This document shows positions 53,123 through 64,000 of a stretch of DNA of 64,000 nucleotides, piece by piece (position 1 is the first letter of the stretch; each line of letters starts with the position of its first letter). The notes below the pieces were generated by a model. That model was not told where the DNA came from. It worked only from the letters and a program-made list of their open reading frames with translations, and did no database searches. The DNA comes from Sorghum bicolor (Eukaryota > Streptophyta > Magnoliopsida > Poales > Poaceae). The stretch covers positions 13,509,104 to 13,573,103 of the forward strand of contig NC_012878.2 of NCBI RefSeq assembly GCF_000003195.3, written 5' to 3'. The translations under genes and the position numbers were made by a program.

Positions 53123-54527
53123 CTACCACTCATAATCGGCATAGATAGCATATATCGGACCACATCATCTTTGCATACAACAGTGCATTCGGTCGATAAC
53201 AAATCGTTCCTCAATTTAGTGCAAGAAAAATATAGGCATAAACATAATTTTTCAATGGCCGAATACCTAGTCTCAGCATCAATCAATCTTCTACTTAAAT
53301 AGTAAATCACACGCTCCTTCCCTTCAAATTCCTGAATCAAAGCCGAACCGATAAACATCCCATTGGTAGACAAATATAATCTGAAGGGCTTTCCTTGTTG
53401 AGGCGGAATCAAAACTGGAGGATTTGTCAAATAACTCTTGATTACATCTAAGGCCAACTGTTGCTCTTCTCCCCATATAAATTCTTGATCAGCTTTTAAT
53501 TTAAGCAAAGGCCTAAAAGCACGAATTTTATCAGATAAATTGGAAATAAACCGCCTGATAAAATTTATTGGAGCTCAGTCTTGTTGGTAGGAGCAACTAT
53601 TTTATTAATAGCATCGATAGATCTCCTGCTAATTTTAATTCCCCTTTGATGCACCAGGAAACCAAGAAACTGCCCTGCCGATACACCAAATGCACACTTG
53701 TTAGGGTTCATCTTTAAACCATGTTTCCTTGTGCACTCCAACACTTTTCGTAGATCGGCAAGATGCTTTGTGAAATCCCCAGACTTAACCACCACATCAT
53801 CAATGTAAATTTCTACCAACTTGCCGATGAATTCATGGAAGATAAAATTCATAGCCCTTTGATAGGTAGCACCAGCATTTTTCAAACCAAAAGTCATGAC
53901 TATCCACTCAAATAGCCCAACATGACCAGGACATCTAAATGCAGTCTTTGGAATATCTTCTTCGGCCATGAATATTTGATTATATCCTGCATTGCCATCC
54001 ATAAAGCTTATGATCCGATGCCCAGCCACAGCATCAACTAGTAAGTCGGCAACTGGCATCGGGTAACCATCCATCGGCGTAGCTTTGTTATGATTCCTAA
54101 AATCAATGTAGACTCGAAGCTTCCCATTTTTCTTGTAAACTGGGACAATATTGGAAATCCATTCGGCATACCGACACTACCGAATAAACTTAGCTTCAAT
54201 AAGTTTAGTTATTTCGGCCTTAATATCAGGTAGAATATTAGGATTACATCAGCGAGCTGGTTGCTGATGTGGCCGAAATCCAGACTTGATTGGTAACCGA
54301 TGTTCAACAATCGATCGGTCTAAACCAGGCATCTCAGTATAATACCAAGCAAAGCAATCTTTGTATTTCTTTAACAAATCGGTTAATTGTTGCTTACACT
54401 TAGAATTTAACTTAGCACTAATAAAGGTAGGCCTTGGCTTATCACCACTACCTATATTTACCTCTACTAAATCATCAGCCGATGTAAACCCCTGACCTAA
54501 CTTTCCATCATCGGCGAACCTATCCAT
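53123..54527 (-). pseudogene. Element E reverse transcriptase and RNase H start
   Basis: ATG at 54527 opens MDRFADDGKLGQG as in F. RT has FMDGNAGYNQIFMAEEDIPK, then FGLKNAGATYQRAMN and YIDDVVVKS. Stops break it near 54249, 54180 and 54110. A short deletion near 53563 removes the SLIGKVN segment present in F. The connection and RNase H start continue to YMLSMPIMSGRI at 53123, where F begins, and resume at 40688 with GKWILALSEFD. Confidence 0.85.
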
Positions 54528-57500
54528 TAGAACTCCTCATCAGAACCGACTGCTTGGATCGGTGGAATTTCATAATCGGCAACCTTAAGGAAATCCTTCT
54601 CCCAAGCTTCTCCTGAGATGCACCTGGTCCGCTCATAGGTATCTGCCTCTGCCGATGCGATAACTTAAGAAGAATCTCCCAGGACAATCTCAATCTTGTC
54701 ACCTACCCACTGAACCAATCATTGATGCATTGTTGATGGGATGCAACAATTGGCATGGATCCAATCTCTCCCTATCAGCAAATTATAAGCGCCCTTTCCA
54801 TTGATCACGAAGAAAGTTGTTGGCAAAGTCTTGCTGCTGATGGTCAACTCGACGCATATTGCCCCCTTAACTGGAGACACATTTCCTTCAAAGTCTTTTA
54901 GCATCATATCGATCTTGGTTAAATCCTAATCTCCCTTCCCAAGCTTTCGATAGACTGTATACGGCATAATATTGATAGCAGCCCCACCGTCGACTAATAT
55001 CTTGGTCATCGGCTGCCCATCAACTCGTTCTTTGACGAATAGAGCCTTAAGATGCTACCTTTCATTGTCGGCAGGCATTTCAAAGATAGCCGTCATTGGA
55101 TCCAAAGCCAACTGAGCTATCTAGTCAGAAAAATCCAGCTCCTCATCATCACTGGACGGCGCAAGGAACTCTATCGGCAACATAAATACCATGTTGACAT
55201 CTGCCGATGGCCCTTTTCCTTTTGGATCCGGCTGCTGCTGATCTTCAGACTTGCCAAAATTCTCTCCCCTGTTCAAGTATTCTCGTCTTTCACGCTGCAG
55301 CCTCCTTTTCTGTGTTCTAGTCAATCCCTCTAGACACCACGGAGGAAGTTGTGGTTGTCTTGCTGATGGGCGACGAGTTTCTCCTAACTCCACTCGATAG
55401 GTGTTAGCATCCCTGCAAAATATGAATTCATCGGGAACCCGTGCATTGGCCATCTCTTCAAGCTCCTCTTGGTTTCTGGGAAAATATCCAACACGGTCAC
55501 CAAGTCTATCATGCACACTGAGTCTGCCCCCAAGCCGATCATGAACTAACACTCTCCCCCTAATCGGCCCGTTGAATCGTCGATCATCATTCTGATACTG
55601 CCGATTAGGTCTATCATACCGATCATAACAATTGGATTCAGGGCAATCCCTAACAGTGGGAAATTTAATGTTTTGCTCCCAACAATGAATAAAGAATGGG
55701 TAGTTCCAGTGATCTTTATGTCGATTCTATTCTTGTCGGCGTCTCTCTTCTTCCCAACGATAATCCTCCTGTTGGCGCCAATACCGATCTTCTCGTTGCT
55801 GCCAAGTCTCCCGATGCCTTCTATGAGTTATTACAATGCCAGATCGGGGAGGCCTTCCTAAGCTAGTTCCTTCCTGGATCAAACCCTTTCCTTTAGCATC
55901 GGCGGCAGTAATCTGATGTTGAGGATCCACCGACGCACTTTTCTCAGCGGCTTCTGACGTCAAAACCTTGGTTTTTCCCTTAGCATCCAACATATTTGTT
56001 GGGAAAGGATGTTGATCGATCTTCATTGGTTTCTGAGCTTTAGAATTATCAAACTTGATCCTCCTAGATTCTATAGCCGACTGCAGCTGTTGCCTGAAAA
56101 CTTTGCACTCATTTGTACTGTGGGATGTTGCATTGTGCCACTTGTAGTATTTCATCTTCTTCAACTTTTCAGCCGATGGAATCACATGATTGGGTGACAA
56201 CTTAATCTGCCCTTCCTGAAGTAGAAAGTCAAATATCCTATCGGCTTTGGTGATATCATATGCAAACTTTTCTAGCTCTTTATGCCCAAAAGGGCAAGAC
56301 ATCGGCTTCTTATTTTTCACCCACTCTGCCAAGCCGATGACTGGCTCCTCATCAGAATCTGAGCTTGCTGCCTCATCAACAAATGACAACTTTTTGTTCC
56401 ATGCTCTCTTGGGCTCAAAGGGTTTGATATCCTGATCAGAAATCCTCTGCACCAAGTGACTTAGGCTCTCGAACTCTTGAGAAGCATACTTATCTCTGAT
56501 ATGTGGCAACAAACCCTGGAAAGCCAAATCAGCTAGCTGCCGATCGTCTAGAACCAGACTATAGCACTTATTCTTGACTTCTCACAACCTCTTCACAAAG
56601 CTTTCCACCGATTCATCATTGCGTTGCTTCAATCTGACTAAATCGGTAATCTTCTTCTCATGGACTCCAGAAAAGAAGTATTTGTGGAATTGCTTTTCTA
56701 GATCGGCCCAAGTAATCACTGAGTTGGGAGGTAACGATATGAACCAAGTAAAAGCCGATCCAGACAAAGATGACGAGAACAAACGAACCCTTAACTCGTC
56801 TCTATTGGCAGCCTCCCCACATTGGATGATGAACCTGTTGACATGCTCCATGGTCGATGTGTCATCCTGTCCAGAAAACTTGGTAAAATCGGGTACCCTG
56901 TACCGATTTGGAAGTGGAATCAGGTCATATGCGGGAGGATACGGTGTCCGATAAGAGTAGGTATTGACTTTGGGTTTTGTCCCAAATTGGTCTCGCATTA
57001 CTTCAGCTATCTTATCGGCCCAATAAGCATCGGCGTCTTGCCGATGAGGCGGTTGTGGATCTGGCACCTACTTATATGCTTCCACGTGTCTCTGAGGTGC
57101 ACGATCCACATGGAACATTGGGTTAACCATCTGACCACCAATCTGCTGACCAAGATTCATCGGCTGGTTGATCAACCCTTGATTCTGAAACCCAGGTTAT
57201 ATTTGTCCTTGTTGAAACCCTATGGCCTGATGATTCTGCTGAGGCATCTGTGGAAAGACCAGCTGCCCTGTCCATCCACTGTTAGCATTCATCGGCATAG
57301 GCTCTGCCGGTGACTGGTAATTGGGCATCATCATTGAATTAACATACCCTGGCTGTGTCATAAACCTCTGCTGCGTCGGCATTAGATCTGCCGATGCATT
57401 AGGCATCTGAAATGTTGGAGCTTGAGAATTCCCAGTATAGGGCCTTGCAGTAGTAGTTGTAGTGTACTAGGGACTCTGATTCATCGGCAGATTTGGAGGT

Positions 57501-58147
57501 GCCGATGCCATAGGAGCCTTGCCCGTTACGTCAGCCACTTGAGATGTTCCAGGAGTCTTTGCCATCATCTCTAGAGGCATACCATAACCCCACCAATTAG
57601 GAGGAACAGATCCCGACATTGCCGATGCCAATAGATCTGTGGCACGCTTGATTTGCTCGTCTGATGCTGACGGACTGGTCGTCATCGGCGTAGATTGCGC
57701 ATTAGTGAGCCCTAATGTGCTTGGAGGGGAAGTAGCTTCTGTACCCGCAACGGCTGTAGTAGCCTATGGAGCTGTGACCAATGATGACCCTGGCTGATGA
57801 TAGGCAGGACCAACATAATTTGGTGGCAATTGCCCTTCCTTGAAAGTTCTGGCTACCGCATTGAAAACCGTGTTGGACAGCACACCAGCTTGATTGATCA
57901 CGGCACGATTAATAGCACTATGAACCATGTCTTGAAGTTTACCAAGATTGGCTTCAAAACTAATCTGCCGAGGTGCCGGCAATGCTTCCTTTTGGATCAC
58001 CTCACCGCTCCTGTTAATAATGAAGGATTTCAGGCATTGCTGCTTGTATTCCTCTATGGCTTTTGCCATGGCTTCCTTCTGCTCATCTCTAAGATTGGCT
58101 TCTGTCACGGGAATAACGTTCTCCAAGTTGAAATCGGTGTTCGACAT
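54525..58147 (-). pseudogene. Element E gag and protease
   Basis: ATG at 58147 (MSNTDFNLENVIP) starts a gag like that of F. Conserved blocks are FTKFSGQDDTSTMEHVNRF, then FTWFISLPPNSV and FHKYFFSGVHEKKI. The protease segment shows VDGGAAINIMP-type sequence near 54990 and YNLLIGRDWIH near 54770. There are more stops than in F (near 57770, 57470, 57195, 57070, 56580, 55725, 55120, 54930 and 54670), fitting its greater age. It ends in TAA overlapping ATG (TAATG, 54525-54529), as in F. Confidence 0.85.
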
Positions 58148-58193
58148 GTTGATCTTGATCTTGAATCGGTCCCACTGGGCATGCCAAAAGATG

Positions 58194-58924
58194 TGTTGGT
58201 GCAAAAGTTGATCTGCAAACACAAAGGGCTAATACCCGATTCAAACGTTAAGGCGTGCCAGCCGATTTGACCATACAATCGACAAAGGTGGTAACTCGAC
58301 CACTTTGGGCCCGACAACAGCGATGCGCCCGGATGTCACGGCTAAGAGGTGATCACGCGGAACTTGAGAATGCGCCGAGTTTGACTCGACGAATTCCTAA
58401 GAACTCGTAGTAAAAAGAAAAATATGACGAAGTCGTCGAAAAAGTAGATGCTGGAATATGAGTAAAAACTTATGTTTGATTGATTGATAGATCTCTTCAT
58501 TACAAGGCCCTAGGGTCTACATTTATACCTTGCTCAAAGAGCTACAATCAGACACGACTAGGACTCAAATTCCAAATTAAACGGAACCCGTATACAAAAC
58601 GAATTCTAATGACTAAGGAAAACATTAAACTACCCCCTCGTAACCGATCGGGACACTGCCACGGATCAATCGGCAACTTCCACGCTTTTCTTCAGAATCA
58701 TCGGCAAACCACCTGTTACAGCCATTGGCAAACATCGGCTCTGGTCATCGACATGAACACATCATCAACCCTGGACTTAATCATATTCAATTGTTCCCCT
58801 ATCGGCACCATCCCTCCATCGGCAACTTCCCTGTAGACTAGTTACCGTTGCTTCATCTGTCGATCTATACTTTACTAACCCCAGGTTCGCGTCCAAAGAT
58901 ACGTGTCCAAAAATGGTGTCAACA
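58194..58924 (-). repeat. Element E 5' LTR
   Basis: This complete 731-bp LTR has + strand ends TGTTGGTGC and GTGTCAACA. The primer-binding site lies just to its left. No duplicate of the right flank (AAACATATTG) is found next to the left LTR. Confidence 0.9.
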
Positions 58925-60580
58925 AAACATATTGAATCTTGTGCAGTTTTATCTCTTACCATCTAAAGTAGCAGTTAATTGGAGGCCAACATGATAGCAC
59001 ATTCAGTTTGTGTTTCGCTTAGCTAATCTCTGTATGGCAACCAAGATATGCTTTGATCATATATCTCCTAAATCAATCGGACCGTTTCAATATTAACATA
59101 AATAAAGTGTCCCAGGCCTTCCCCCACCTCTGTAACTTGACTAGTGCCAAGCTGTACTGCTAATCTGCTAATATATTAGTTGAATTCCTAAATCCTCATG
59201 TATGAGGCATTAGCTGCTGAATTATATAGCCCCCCTGGAATTAGCGGCATTATTGTGAGTTCTGCCTCTTAATGCTGTTTTGTTCTAGGTCAGACCATTT
59301 TAGGTAATTTACTTATTCTATAGGGTGCTAGAAGACTGAATGCCTATTGAGGTCAGATCATTTTAGGTAATTTACTTACTCTTCTTTAGTCTCTAGTCTC
59401 TACCCTCAAATCGATAGTGCCAACACTTACTACAACTCATGCAAATGCAGACAACAATTGTGAAGCTAGTAAACAATTTTCTGCAACCATCTTTTTGTTT
59501 CACTTGATGTAGTTGTCATTGCTACCTGTCGTGTCTTCATGTTTCATTTCTTACTGTAACCGGGCTCATTGGTTGGTTCCATTTATCTTGTTTTAATTGT
59601 AGAGAGGGACCAGAGATATGTGCAGAAGCTGTTGCATTGCCAACACAAGCCTGTTAGGAAACAGTAGTTACTTGACTCCTACTTATCATCTTTTATTTGT
59701 ATGGTAGCTTAGTTAAATTGATAAACAGAGCTCTATAATACATTTGCAACAATAGTGTTTTAGATGGCAGCTTACTTACACATGACTAGTTGTGAACTTA
59801 ATTAACTGATTTAGTCTAGAGTGTTGTTAAAACAATGCATGATGTTGGTGTAGTGAGATCATATATGCATAGATTATTGTAACTATTGTTTGATTTCTTC
59901 CAGCTTACATATGAAAAGTTCCTTTTTGACTTTTTAATTTGTTTCAACAAGTGATGTTTGTTTCTAATGTGTTTTCTACAGGATATGGAGAAATTTCAGC
60001 AAGCTAAGCTATTCACTCAAGCTCCTGACACCAAAAGTCACCTAGTTGCCAGCACCTGTTGAACTATTAGTTTGGTGACTAAGGTCACTTGTGAGATAGA
60101 GATGTGAGATTTCCATTTGTTTAAATTATCTGAGATAACTTTGTGACTAAGTTCACTTATTGAACTATAGTTTGGTGTTCGTGATGAATGTAATAAATAT
60201 ATTGATGAATGACTTGTGAACCTGTTGGTTTGGTCATGAATGGAATATATTGTTGGACATACATTTGTTAATGTGCATTGTTTGATGTGTGGGTGGGGTA
60301 CGTGATGGCATGGATCGAGCTAAATCAACGAGTCATCCTACGTGACAAGGCCTAAGAACCTACGACATAAAAGTAGAAGTCATAAACGCTTGTGACATCT
60401 GAAACTAGTGTCATGGTATTATTACATGAACGCTTAAACGTCACAAGTTATCATTAAAGACGTGCATCTTTTGACAATTCAATTTTTGTCAACTTGGTGT
60501 CATAAATGGTAATCTATGACTTATTTTGCATGAATTATGACATATATCAAATATCAAAAGATGACACATTTGTTGTAGTG
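58925..60580 (+). mobile_element. CACTA-type element G, right part
   Basis: The right end reads ATTTGTTGTAGTG, the complement of CACTACAACAAAT, at 60580. The last 250 bases hold subterminal-like motifs (GTCATAAACGCTTGTGACAT and relatives, near 60385-60490). Further left there is a possible last exon (GATATGGAGAAATTTCAGCA at 59992, after a CTACAG acceptor) and a 27-base direct repeat (AGGTCAGA-CATTTTAGGTAA) near 59289 and 59352. No transposase domain is seen. The terminus differs from D's, so it is another family. Confidence 0.6.
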
Positions 60581-61170
60581 ACCCCAAATGCACGCTCAAT
60601 AGCCTTTCTACGTGCCTCTTGACGCACAACAAAGTGAGGTTGCTTGTTACTTTGAGGTTTTGAAATTGTCTTCACAAATATAGCCCATGAAGGATATATG
60701 CATCAGTAAGATAATCTCCCATTGTGTAGTGGTGACCATTGACATCAAAGTCCACGGGAGGTGCTTTCCCAACAGCTAGCCTAGCAAACAAAGGAGATCT
60801 TTGTGAGATCCCAAAGTACGCATGCCAATTCCATTGGTCTTCTAATGCAACGGCTTCAAGAATTACTGTTGGATCATGACAATGTCCGTTGAATTGCCCG
60901 TGCCATGCGACAAGACAATTCTTCCACTTCTAGTGCATGCATTCGATGCATCCTAGCATACCTAGGAAGCCATTTGATGGACCAATCTCCATAAGTCTTG
61001 CAATATCCTTTGCATTTGGTGCTCGCAAATATTTCTCTCCGAAGATCTCTACCACAGACTAGACAAACTTCTTCAAGCTCTTAATTACAGTGCTCTTATC
61101 AATATGAATCCAATCATCGAGGGAATCAGCCGGACAACCATATGCTAGCAATACTAATCAGTGCTTCAAT
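60581..61170 (-). pseudogene. PIF/Harbinger-type transposase fragment
   Basis: Read on the - strand, the fragment gives HIDKSTVIKSLKKFV, then LMEIGPSNGFLGMLGCIECM and KWKNCLVAWHGQF, then VILEAVALEDQWNWHAYFG and PPVDFDVNGHHYTMGDYL. It ends in the run FVVRQEARRKAIERAFGV. This matches the plant transposon protein family PF04827 (DDE nuclease of PIF/Harbinger). In-frame stops, a deletion after YFG where AGSNNDINVL-like sequence is expected, and a frameshift near 60670 show decay. The Asp of the IDCMHW motif is Glu. The gene ends exactly at the CACTA G terminus. Confidence 0.8.
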
Positions 61171-61347
61171 ATGACTTCAAAAGTCCTATGTATTTTTCAT
61201 CAATGCTTAACCTCTATTTTTTCAACAAATTAGTATAGCTGCTAATAACAAAATTTAACATATCAGAACATAAAACAAGGCCAGTCATTTTAGAGATCCT
61301 TTTTATCATTTATTTATTGAAACTTTCCTTATTATTTCAAGGAATAC
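61171..61347. other. Short A/T-rich spacer
   Basis: No gene or repeat is recognised. The block lies between the Harbinger fragment and the LTR-like start at 61348. Confidence 0.4.
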
Positions 61348-62930
61348 TGTCGGTGTTTTCCCCTGGGGGGTAGCATCAACGAGTGAATTTCTGTGTATGC
61401 TCCCTCTTCCGGATGGTGATGCAAGAAGAACACAACGATTTATCCTGGTTAGGGCAAAAGAAGGCCCTACGTCCAGCGGGGGGAGAGGAGTTTGTATTAT
61501 CTCGCACCGAAGCACTTGTACAAGGGTAAATACAAGTATGAAAGGGTGTGAGGTTCTAAGTCCTCAGGACCTAGCAGTGCGTGGCTAGGGTGTTGGCAGT
61601 GTTGCGCGTGTGAGCATGGGTTTCTATGTGAAGTGCCTGCCCTGTTCCAAGCCCTGGCGTCCCATTTTAGAGGCCAAGGGGAGGCTCAGGGTTACATGGT
61701 GCAAGAGCTAGTGTAGGTTACAATAGGGGTGAGGACACGAGTCAACCCGAGGCCTCCGTACCAGTGTGGCTCGACGGGTCTTGTTGCAGTGTACTTGGTG
61801 ATGATGGCACGTGCGTTCTCTTGCGTGAGTTCCTGTATAACACTTGGCCATAGTCATGTACTTATATGCACGTGCACATAGACTCTTAGGTGTCGCATCA
61901 GGAGTGGTTGGAGCGTAGACTGGTCTGGAGGGGTCTTTCCTAGAATAGCATCCGATGGTCTCGAGGATCGAGTAAACTGGGCATGCTCCATACAGGGAAG
62001 CGTTGACAATTATGCCTCGAGGGATTGCTCGTCGGGATGTTACACCGGGCGTGACAGAAATGCCTTGTACCTTTTCCCAACTTCCACGACAAAGCCGATA
62101 AAAAGCGGGACATGATGGGGGTACGACCCATCATCACTGCTGTGGCTGCCATGGTGTTAGGTGAGAGCCTGTCAGGCATATTAAATGCCCTAGATCCCGT
62201 ACTGGTGGGAGGTAGTCAGAATGTGTCCCGCGCTCGAGATAGTGTAACTCGCTCGACCAAGATCCCTTAATCGAGAGGTATACAGAATCGAGGGTCAGAC
62301 GTCTGCTCGAGCTATTTTCCATCATCGAGACATATGCATCAAGTGGCGCATTGGTTGTGTCTGCTGTATCTCGAGTGGAGGGTACAACAAGTATATACCC
62401 ATCTAGGAGCTCGATGTCTGTTCCTAGGCCGACCCATGATGGTTTGGACGTTGGGGTTTTCTCACCTGTCATAGCGGGTGGGGATTTTATTTCCTTTGGT
62501 ATATAATATGGGTACCCCTTATTGATATCCTCGAAAGTAGCCCCTAAGCCCCTATTTGAGCACTGGTGCTTGAGCAGGGGGTCATGGTCGCGAATCAGAG
62601 TTATGGGTATCGAGTTTCCGTGGGGGATGTGCAAGCGTCCCCCGCGGGGGTAGCCCCTGAGGACTCAGAGGAGTCGGTAGACTCCATTGAGGGCTGTGTT
62701 TATTTTTCCTAGGGATGCTTCTCAGTTCTGGGACTTATTTGTGATTCTAGGTAGTTTAGACAACATGAACTGGGGTCATCACACCTTACCTAACAGGTCC
62801 CTTGGGACATCGAGCCTTGACATTTTTGACCCTCTCTCGTCGAGGGCCATCAGACCTTGTGGAGCCCCTGAGCCTCATATGTCCAGGGTCTTACCGATTC
62901 CGATGTTCATCTCATGAGTCCTTTCAATCG
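61348..62930. mobile_element. LTR-like retroelement fragment
   Basis: It starts TGTCGGTGTTTTCCCCTGGGGGG, a beginning I associate with grass LTRs. It continues with GC-rich non-coding sequence and CCCCTGAG-type phrases and has no coding domain. The right end, partner LTR and target duplication were not found, so boundaries and orientation are uncertain. No gene is present. Confidence 0.45.
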
Positions 62931-63008
62931 GATGTGAGGCAAGAAACGTGGTGCTACCCTCAATTGGGCGAGCCTCGACGTTCTCATTGAGCTGGTAGCG
63001 GGGAATCC

Positions 63009-63232
63009 AAGTGAGAACCTGATGAGGACATCGCCAATATGGAGTCCAGGACGACTCCAATTCAAGAACGGGAGGACGATGAGGACATCACCACGCTGGA
63101 CACGTCAACACCATCATTTCTTTCTCAAGTTGCAATTCATCCCGAACTCGGCGACCACGTCACTCTTGGATTCAGCAGACACATCGTCAGTGTTTCGATC
63201 ATAACTTCTTCATACGACATTGAAACAGGGTG
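63009..63232 (+). pseudogene. Acidic polyprotein tail-like fragment
   Basis: The frame reads DEDIANMESRTTPIQERE, then DEDITTLDTSTPSFLSQV and HVTLGFSRHIV, ending SYDIETG with TGA. I do not recognise the family. It sits directly before sequence that looks like an LTR, so it may be the end of a retroelement polyprotein. Confidence 0.35.
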
Positions 63233-64000
63233 ATCTTGGACTTGTTGGAAAGGGGACAACAACGCCGTCGTTTTGGATCTAGTCCTAGATCCAGATCTTT
63301 CATGGATTAATCTGTATGACTATGACAATGTGCTACGCCACCTATTTTGGGCCAACTTGGCCATGTATTGAGTCGGGCCTTTAAGCCCAACTAGTGGGTG
63401 CCTCCCCCCAGGTCGCCTCCAACCCTAGGTCGTCTCTCTTTTATATTCCATGCAGCCACCGTTGTTTAGACTTAGGTTTTGTTTAGAGTTTAGTTTTCCA
63501 TCGAGAAACTGAATTATTCATTGTAACTATCGTGACAAATCCTTTTACAGTGATCTAGGGTCCCCGTTCTTAATCTCCTCCACTGTGTTGATTAGTCCTT
63601 TGGAACCGAGTTCTTGAACCCTTTTTGAATATTTGCTTCATTCATATTTGCAATTTCAGATTGCGTGTTTTTATCTTCTTGCTTGTGTTCTTGAATTTGC
63701 TTGCAGGAACAACCTTCTTGGCGAGGTCAATCAAGTTGTGCTTGGTTGATAACCAATGGAGCAGTGGTGTAATGGTTGCAGGGTTCGAATCATGCTAATT
63801 TGAAGCCGGATCACCAACGTCGAGTTCTCCATAAATCAAATTTACCAATTACCTATCGGAAGATCAGGCTTGAACCTCATCAATTGGTACAAGATATCTC
63901 AGGTTTACCGCGAGGTATAATCTCATTTGCCCTATATTCATATTTGTTCATTACCTACAGTCCACAAAAAGCCCCAAAAAATAGTTCAATTTCCGTTGTC
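63233..64000 (+). mobile_element. Probable LTR of a further retroelement, runs off window
   Basis: A non-coding block begins GATCTTGGACTTGTTGGAAAGG and contains TCTCTTTTATATTCC and a long T/C-rich leader. It resembles grass Ty3 LTR/leader sequence, but lineage and limits cannot be set because the partner lies outside the window. Confidence 0.4.

Larger units (their letters stand above)
34128..58924 (-). mobile_element. Ty3 Tat-type retrotransposon E, split by F
   Basis: This - strand element has LTRs at 34128-34839 and 58194-58924 (about 4% different). The gag, protease, RT and RNase H part lies at 53123-58147, and the RNase H end and integrase at 38883-40688. An antisense plant-mobile-domain gene lies at 35392-38724. 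The left LTR lacks 19 terminal bases and no target duplication is seen, so the left junction with CACTA D is rearranged. It has the same family, LTR type and gene order as F. Confidence 0.9.

Noticed and set aside
60560..60580. The possibility that TTGTTGTAGTG is the right end of CACTA D
   Set aside because: D's left end is CACTACTACAGAATG and its subterminal boxes are TTTAGCACCGG, while this end is CACTACAACAAATG with different subterminal words. The two do not match as inverted repeats of one element.
63759..63800. tRNA-like signals (GTGGTGTAATGG and GGTTCGAATC) near the right edge
   Set aside because: The A-box-like and B-box-like words are only about 17 bp apart and no cloverleaf can be drawn, so this is not a tRNA gene.
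1..64000. Search for host genes, rRNA, tRNA or CRISPR-like arrays
   Set aside because: All domains found belong to retrotransposons or DNA transposons. The repeated arrays are transposon subterminal repeats or minisatellites, and nothing resembles a prokaryotic system.

Overview
This 64 kb window comes from a plant nuclear genome, almost certainly a grass. It is built almost entirely of transposable elements. The main evidence is nested Ty3 elements of the Tat and Athila types, CACTA elements whose subterminal arrays carry the grass-typical TTTAGCACCGG box, a plant PIF/Harbinger pseudogene, and no host gene that I can recognise. Every coding region belongs to an element, and most are broken by stops or frameshifts.

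Layout. Element A is a decayed Tat-type Ty3 element on the + strand, split into 1-3592, 11891-13523 and 21872-23629. Element B is a second Tat-type element on the - strand (3593-11890, target duplication ATAGG, LTRs about 1.3% different) that sits in A's integrase. Element C is a non-autonomous Athila-like element on the + strand (13524-21871, target duplication ATGGT, two 1654-bp LTRs) that sits in A's antisense gene. Element D is a CACTA (En/Spm) element starting at 23630 that also interrupts A's antisense gene. Its left end is disturbed by a 354-bp palindrome and a 100-base assembly gap. D carries a GRF zinc-finger gene, a TNP2-type transposase pseudogene and a Transposase_24-type pseudogene, and is cut off at 34127. 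Element E is a Tat-type element on the - strand (34128-58924), split by element F, a younger copy of the same family (40694-53117, target duplication CGATT, LTRs about 1.1% different). To the right lie a CACTA terminus (G, ending at 60580) inserted in a PIF/Harbinger pseudogene (60581-61170), an LTR-like block from 61348, and another retroelement fragment to the window end.

The most interesting theme is that all four Tat-type elements (A, B, E, F) carry a multi-exon gene in antisense orientation between integrase and the 3' LTR. Those of B, E and F have their own TATA box; B's also has a poly(A) signal. B's protein begins with a putative gypsy-type transposon domain (PF04195-like) and those of E and F with a plant mobile domain (PMD). 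All continue into an acidic or proline-rich linker and a coiled-coil tail. Introns in antisense orientation are not removed from the sense genomic RNA, so they survive retrotransposition. E and F are also saturated with the hexamer ATCGGC/GCCGAT, about one per 90-160 bp by hand count. The enrichment covers LTR, leader, introns and coding DNA on both strands, while neighbouring A and D almost lack it. I propose, as inference only, that the antisense gene and its element-wide motif form a trans-factor/cis-site pair comparable to known transposon anti-silencing systems.

All coordinates come from reading the sequence by eye. Family names rest on motif recognition and not on database searches.
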